From an uncultured Eubacteriales bacterium (GTDB lineage: Bacteria > Bacillota > Clostridia > Christensenellales > Aristaeellaceae), in NCBI GenBank assembly GCA_902781095.1, contig CACZHW010000009.1:41785-105784 (forward strand): a stretch of DNA of 64,000 nucleotides, written 5' to 3'. Made by a program: the position numbers and the translations under genes. Below the pieces are notes generated by a model. That model searched no databases. It was not told the origin of the DNA and saw only the letters and a program-made list of their open reading frames with translations. Below, piece after piece: positions 57,688-64,000 of the stretch; within the stretch, counting starts at the first letter, position 1, and each line of letters begins with the position of its first letter.

Positions 57688-60243
57688 TCAGATCTCGTCG
57701 CCCTCGTCGGGGGTCACCGTCTCCGGTTCAAAGTCCAGCGCGCCGCCCGACGGTTCTGTCCCGGCGCTCTCCTGCGTCTCCGGTTCGTCCTCGTCGCGCT
57801 CCGTCGCCGTCACGCTGACGATCCTGCTGCCCTCGGAGAGGCGCATGACGCGCACGCCCTTGGCCACGCGGCCGGTCAGGCGGATGCTGTCCGCCGGCGT
57901 GCGGATGATCGTCCCGTCGTCCGTGATCAGCATGAGGTCCAGCTCCGGCGGGATCAGCAGCTGCGCCACGATCTTGCCCGTCTTCTCGTCCAGGCTCATG
58001 GCGCGCACGCCCTTGCCGCCGCGGTGGATCTTCAGCGGGTACTCGTCCATCTCGGAGCGCTTGCCGAAGCCGTTCTCCGTGATGGTGACGACCTGCTTGC
58101 CCGGCGCGACCTTCTCCAGCGAGATCAGCTCATCGCCTTCATCCATGCGCATACCCCGCACGCCCATGGAGTTTCTGCCCATCGTGCGGAACTCGCTTTC
58201 GCTGCAGCGCAGCGTCTGTCCCTGGCGCGTGGCCAGCATCAGCTCGTCGCCGCCGCGGGTCAGTTCCACGCCGATCATCTCGTCGTCCTCGCGCAGCACG
58301 ATGGCGATGAGGCCGGCCTTGCGCAGGTTGGCGAACTCGGACAGCGGCGTCTTCTTGGTGATGCCGCCGCGCGTCGCCATGACGAGGTTGTAGCCTTCCT
58401 GCTCCCTGGGCAGCGGGATCATCGCCGTGATCTTCTCCCCGCCGGAAAGCTGCAGCAGGTTGACGATGGCGGTGCCCTTCGCCGTGCGGCCCGCCTCCGG
58501 GATTTCGTAGCCCTTCAGCTTGTACACGCGGCCCCTGTCGGTAAAGAACAGGATGTCGTCGTGCGTGCTGGTCACCAGCAGGCGCTCCGCGTAGTCCTCC
58601 TCGTGGGTCGTCATCCCCATGATGCCCTTGCCGCCGCGGTGCTGGCTGCGGTAGGTCGTGCGCGGAATCCGCTTCACGTAGCCGCGGTGCGTCAGCGTGA
58701 TGACGACGTTGTCCTCCTGGATGAGGTCCTCGGGGTCGATCTCGCCCTCCGCCATGCTGATGGCCGTGCGGCGCTCGTCCGCGTACTTGGCCTTGATCTG
58801 CAGGATTTCGTCCCGGATGATGCCCAGCACCAGCTTTTCGTCTCCGAGCACGGCGCGCAGGTACGCGATGGTCTTCTCCAGCTCCGCGTATTCCTCCTGC
58901 AGGCGCTCGCGTTCCAGTCCGGTCAGGCGGGCCAGGCGCATGTCCAGGATCGCCTGCGCCTGCTTCTCGCTGAGTGCGAAGCGGCTCATCAGCTGTTCCT
59001 TGGCTTCGGTCGTGTTCGCGCTGCCGCGGATGATGGATACGATCTCGTCGATGTTGTCCAGCGCGATGAGCAGGCCTTCCAGGATGTGCGCCCGTGCCTC
59101 CGCCTTGTCCAGGTCGTAGCGCGTGCGGCGCACGATGACGTCCTTCTGATGCTCCAGATAGTGGTAGATCATCTGGTGCAGGCTGAGCACCTTGGGCTCG
59201 CCGTCCACCAGGGCCAGCATGATGGAGCCGAAGGTATCCTGCAGCTGCGTGTGCTTGTACAGGTAGTTGAGCACGACCTGCGCGTTGACGTCGCGCTTGA
59301 GTTCGATGACGATGCGCATGCCCTCGCGGTCGCTCTCATCGCGGATGTCGCTGATGCCCTCCAGCCGCTTCTCGTGGACGAGCTGCGCGATCTTCTCCAC
59401 CAGCTGCGCCTTGTTGACCATGTAGGGCAGTTCGGTGACGACGATGCGCTGACGTCCCGCGGACATGGGCTCGATCTCCGTCTTGGCGCGCACGACGATC
59501 TTACCGCGGCCTGTCGTGTAGGTGTCGTAAATGCCCCGCCGGCCCAGGATGATGCCGCCGCCGGGGAAGTCCGGGCCTTTGATGCACTCCATCAGGCCCT
59601 GGTTGCTGACGTTCGGATCGTCGATCATCTTCACGATGCCGTCGATCACCTCGCCCAGGTTGTGCGGGGGGATGTTGGTCGCCATGCCCACGGCGATGCC
59701 GTTGGAACCGTTGACCAGCAGGTTCGGAAACCGGCTGGGCATCACGGCGGGCTGCTGCAGCGTCTCGTCGAAGTTGGGGACGAAATCCACCGTCTCCTTG
59801 TCGATGTCCGCCAGCATCTCCAGGTTGATCTTGCTCATGCGCGCTTCGGTGTAACGCATGGCGGCGGCGCCGTCTCCGTCGATGGAGCCGAAGTTGCCCT
59901 GGCCGTCCACCAGCGGGTAGCGCGTGGCGAAATCCTGCGCCAGGCGCACCAGCGCGCCGTAAACGGAGGAATCGCCGTGGGGATGGTATTTACCTAAGAC
60001 GTCGCCGACGATACGCGCGCACTTGCGGTACGGCTTGTCCGGGGTGACGCCCAACTCGTGCATCGCGTAGAGGATGCGGCGGTGCACCGGCTTGAGGCCG
60101 TCGCGCACATCGGGCAGTGCCCGGGTGATGATGACCGCCATCGCGTAAGAGATGAAGGACTTCTTCATCTCATGCTCCAGGTCGATCGGCCGCAGACGCT
60201 CGATGTCCGTGGTATTGCCGGGAATATGATCCTTAAAATCCAA
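57688..60243 (-). CDS. gyrA: DNA gyrase subunit A
   Basis: An 851-residue type IIA topoisomerase subunit. The N-terminal domain has [24 protein letters not shown], the quinolone region [16 protein letters not shown] and the catalytic Tyr131 in AMRYTEARM. The C-terminal pinwheel carries the gyrase-specific box QHRGGKG near residue 533, which separates it from ParC. At the quinolone region S92 corresponds to E. coli S83, but G96 replaces the acidic residue that corresponds to D87. The last 45 residues are acidic and rich in Glu, Pro and Thr. It follows gyrB by 17 bases. Confidence 0.96.
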   Translation of the reverse strand: MDFKDHIPGNTTDIERLRPIDLEHEMKKSFISYAMAVIITRALPDVRDGLKPVHRRILYAMHELGVTPDKPYRKCARIVGDVLGKYHPHGDSSVYGALVRLAQDFATRYPLVDGQGNFGSIDGDGAAAMRYTEARMSKINLEMLADIDKETVDFVPNFDETLQQPAVMPSRFPNLLVNGSNGIAVGMATNIPPHNLGEVIDGIVKMIDDPNVSNQGLMECIKGPDFPGGGIILGRRGIYDTYTTGRGKIVVRAKTEIEPMSAGRQRIVVTELPYMVNKAQLVEKIAQLVHEKRLEGISDIRDESDREGMRIVIELKRDVNAQVVLNYLYKHTQLQDTFGSIMLALVDGEPKVLSLHQMIYHYLEHQKDVIVRRTRYDLDKAEARAHILEGLLIALDNIDEIVSIIRGSANTTEAKEQLMSRFALSEKQAQAILDMRLARLTGLERERLQEEYAELEKTIAYLRAVLGDEKLVLGIIRDEILQIKAKYADERRTAISMAEGEIDPEDLIQEDNVVITLTHRGYVKRIPRTTYRSQHRGGKGIMGMTTHEEDYAERLLVTSTHDDILFFTDRGRVYKLKGYEIPEAGRTAKGTAIVNLLQLSGGEKITAMIPLPREQEGYNLVMATRGGITKKTPLSEFANLRKAGLIAIVLREDDEMIGVELTRGGDELMLATRQGQTLRCSESEFRTMGRNSMGVRGMRMDEGDELISLEKVAPGKQVVTITENGFGKRSEMDEYPLKIHRGGKGVRAMSLDEKTGKIVAQLLIPPELDLMLITDDGTIIRTPADSIRLTGRVAKGVRVMRLSEGSRIVSVTATERDEDEPETQESAGTEPSGGALDFEPETVTPDEGDEI

Positions 60244-60260
60244 GCCAGATTCCTCCTTTC

Positions 60261-62607
<2,347 letters not shown>

Positions 62608-62651
62608 ACCCTGTACTCCGATCCGCATTCTTTGCTTTGGCAATCCTTAAA

Positions 62652-62680
62652 ATTATAGCATTTTTTGCCCCATTTTTCAA
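62652..62680 (-). promoter_or_regulatory. Promoter of remB-gyrB-gyrA
   Basis: On the minus strand: TTGAAA (62680-62675), 17-base spacer, TATAAT (62657-62652). Confidence 0.8.
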
Positions 62681-62715
62681 TGTTTTGTGCGAAGGAAATG
62701 CGGTTTTGCCCTCCG

Positions 62716-62744
62716 TTGCCAGAAGCCGCAAAATCCGCTATACT
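62716..62744 (+). promoter_or_regulatory. Promoter of P1 peptidase gene
   Basis: TTGCCA (62716-62721), 17-base spacer, TATACT (62739-62744). Confidence 0.65.
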
Positions 62745-62808
62745 GTTCCTGTATCGGACAATTTGTCTTTCCCTGAACCCCGGTTGCGATAAGCAAGGAA
62801 GGCGACCC

Positions 62809-63855
62809 ATGAGCATCATTCTGCTTCTTTTCATTGCACTGCTGACGCTTGTGCCCGGCTTTGCGCTCGCGCAGGCGCAAGACCCGCAGCAGCAGGAAAT
62901 ACCGGTTACGGGCGTCGGTCCCGTCCGCATCGGGCAGACGGAAGACGCCGCGGCCGGAACGGGCTGCACCGTCTTCATCTGTGACGGCGGCATGCGCGCC
63001 GGCCTCGACGTGCGGGGCGGCGGGCCGGCCTCCCGCGAGAGCCAGCTGCTCAATCCGCTGATGGCCGCAAGCAGCATCCACGCCATCGTTCTGGCGGGCG
63101 GCAGCGCCTACGGCCTCGGCGCGGCCAACGGCGTGATGGCCTGTCTGGAGGAGCGCGGCATCGGCTACGATACCGGCTTCGCGCTGGTGCCGCTGGTCGC
63201 CCAGTCGGACCTCTACGACCTGTCCGTCGGCAGCGCGCACGTCCGTCCGGACGCCGCGATGGGCTACGAGGCAGCCCGGCTCGCCTTTGAAGCGCCCAAC
63301 TACCGGGACGGCAACTACGGTGCCGGCTGCGGCGCGACGGTCGGCAAAATCGCGGGCATGGAGACCTGCATGAAATCCGGCATCGGCAGCTACGCCGTAC
63401 AGGTCGGTGAGCTCAAGGTCGGCGCCGTCGTCGTCACCAACGCGCTGGGCGATGTGTTCGACTGGAAGACGGGGACGCAAATAGCGGGCCTGCTCACGCC
63501 GGACAGGTCCGCTCTGCGCCGTACCACGGATTATATGAAAGCCTCCACGAAAATCGCCGACAACAAGTTCACCGGAAATACGACGCTCGCCGTCGTCCTC
63601 ACCAACACCGCCTTTGAAAAAGCGCAGCTGTGCAAGATCGCCGGCATGGCGCACGACGGTTACGCCCGGTCCATCAGCCCCGTGCATACCTCCGCAGACG
63701 GCGACAGCATTTACGCCGTATCCGTCGGGGATCTGCGGGCCGATCAGGATCTCGTCGGCATCCTGGCCGCAGAGGTCGTGAGCGAGGCCATCCTGCGCTC
63801 CGTCCAAAGCGCCGAAAGCGCGTTCGGTTATCCCTGCGTATCCGACCTTCTGTGA
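62809..63855 (+). CDS. Exported P1-family peptidase (DmpA/BapA-like)
   Basis: A 348-residue N-terminal-nucleophile aminopeptidase of family P1/S58. ATG 62809 follows AAGGAAGG. Residues 1-22 form a signal peptide (LLLFIALLTLVPGFALAQA). The family features are GPVRIGQTEDAAAGTGCTV, VRGGGPASRE, VLAGGSAYGLGAANGV, GYGAG-like NYGAGCGATVGKIAG, and NTTLAVVLTNT, where the Thr pair holds the likely self-cleavage nucleophile. Characterised members act on D-amino-acid amides or beta-amino peptides. Most bacterial P1 proteins of this group are cytoplasmic, so the signal peptide is notable. Confidence 0.85.
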   Translation: MSIILLLFIALLTLVPGFALAQAQDPQQQEIPVTGVGPVRIGQTEDAAAGTGCTVFICDGGMRAGLDVRGGGPASRESQLLNPLMAASSIHAIVLAGGSAYGLGAANGVMACLEERGIGYDTGFALVPLVAQSDLYDLSVGSAHVRPDAAMGYEAARLAFEAPNYRDGNYGAGCGATVGKIAGMETCMKSGIGSYAVQVGELKVGAVVVTNALGDVFDWKTGTQIAGLLTPDRSALRRTTDYMKASTKIADNKFTGNTTLAVVLTNTAFEKAQLCKIAGMAHDGYARSISPVHTSADGDSIYAVSVGDLRADQDLVGILAAEVVSEAILRSVQSAESAFGYPCVSDLL

Positions 63856-63871
63856 CGCGCTCCCCCCCCTT

Positions 63872-63903
63872 AAAAAAACATCTGGCGGGCTTTGCCCGCC
63901 AGA
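63872..63903 (-). terminator. Terminator for a minus-strand transcript from the right
   Basis: A perfect 10-pair stem (63881-63890 with 63894-63903) followed on the minus strand by TGTTTTTTTA. It implies a convergent gene beyond the window. Confidence 0.7.
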
Positions 63904-63922
63904 TTCAGACCATCAACAAAGT

Positions 63923-63952
63923 CTCACATCCAACAAGGATGTGAGATTTTTT
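63923..63952 (+). terminator. Terminator of P1 peptidase gene
   Basis: A 9-pair stem (CTCACATCC at 63923-63931 with GGATGTGAG at 63937-63945) followed by ATTTTTT. I see nothing in the last 48 bases, which are A-rich. Confidence 0.85.
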
Positions 63953-64000
63953 GCAAAAGCCAAAAGAAACCAAAAGGAAAAGAGGCAAGGGTTGTCGAAT

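Overview
The window is a gene-dense stretch of GC-rich chromosome, most likely from an anaerobic, clostridia-like member of the Bacillota. This is an inference from four observations: AGGAGG-type ribosome binding sites, many near-consensus sigma-A promoters with 17-base spacing, RNase Y, and the remB-gyrB-gyrA order with riboswitches typical of that phylum. No tRNA, rRNA, CRISPR array or insertion sequence was recognised.

Layout. 1-10204 (+): the end of a GntR regulator, then an operon with a UroD/MtaA-like protein, a complete peptide ABC transporter, an M20 dipeptidase, a VanX-like D,D-dipeptidase and a D-2-hydroxyacid dehydrogenase. It resembles a ddp-type peptide or D-Ala-D-Ala scavenging locus. 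10203-15922: an AEC carrier, a PfkB kinase with a HAD phosphatase, a FolT vitamin transporter under a tetrahydrofolate riboswitch, and RNase Y behind a structured leader. 16037-25682: an unknown secreted repeat protein, a branching enzyme / phosphodiester glycosidase / Rrf2 operon, a GH127-like protein and a two-component system. 25754-31483: PRPP synthetase, MurG, a membrane glycosyltransferase and MnmG. 31556-38080: a CaCA antiporter controlled by a manganese (yybP-ykoY) riboswitch next to mntP and lysC, then exonuclease III, YfcE, DegV and class II aldolase.

38198-48434 (-) is one long surface-polysaccharide operon: five glycosyltransferase genes (GT2, GT8 and DPM types), one GT-C-like membrane protein, a heparinase II/III-like enzyme with an N-terminal zinc ribbon, and a second predicted alpha-toroid protein. 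48587-53722 (-) is a LacI-controlled operon with a TRAP transporter and a Gfo/Idh oxidoreductase. Its substrate-binding gene carries an in-frame TAG, and a perfect palindromic operator sits just downstream of the promoter. 53893-56091 (-) encodes an APC-type amino-acid permease fused to further membrane helices and an intact GGDEF diguanylate cyclase domain, the most unusual gene here. 56264-62680 (-) holds asnS, gyrA, gyrB and remB, and the window ends with an exported P1-family peptidase (+).

The strongest leads are the permease-GGDEF fusion, the Mn riboswitch on a CaCA antiporter, the unassigned RNase Y leader, the amber codon in dctP, the GH127-like protein lacking its expected zinc/cysteine site, and the glycine at the quinolone-determining acidic position of GyrA.
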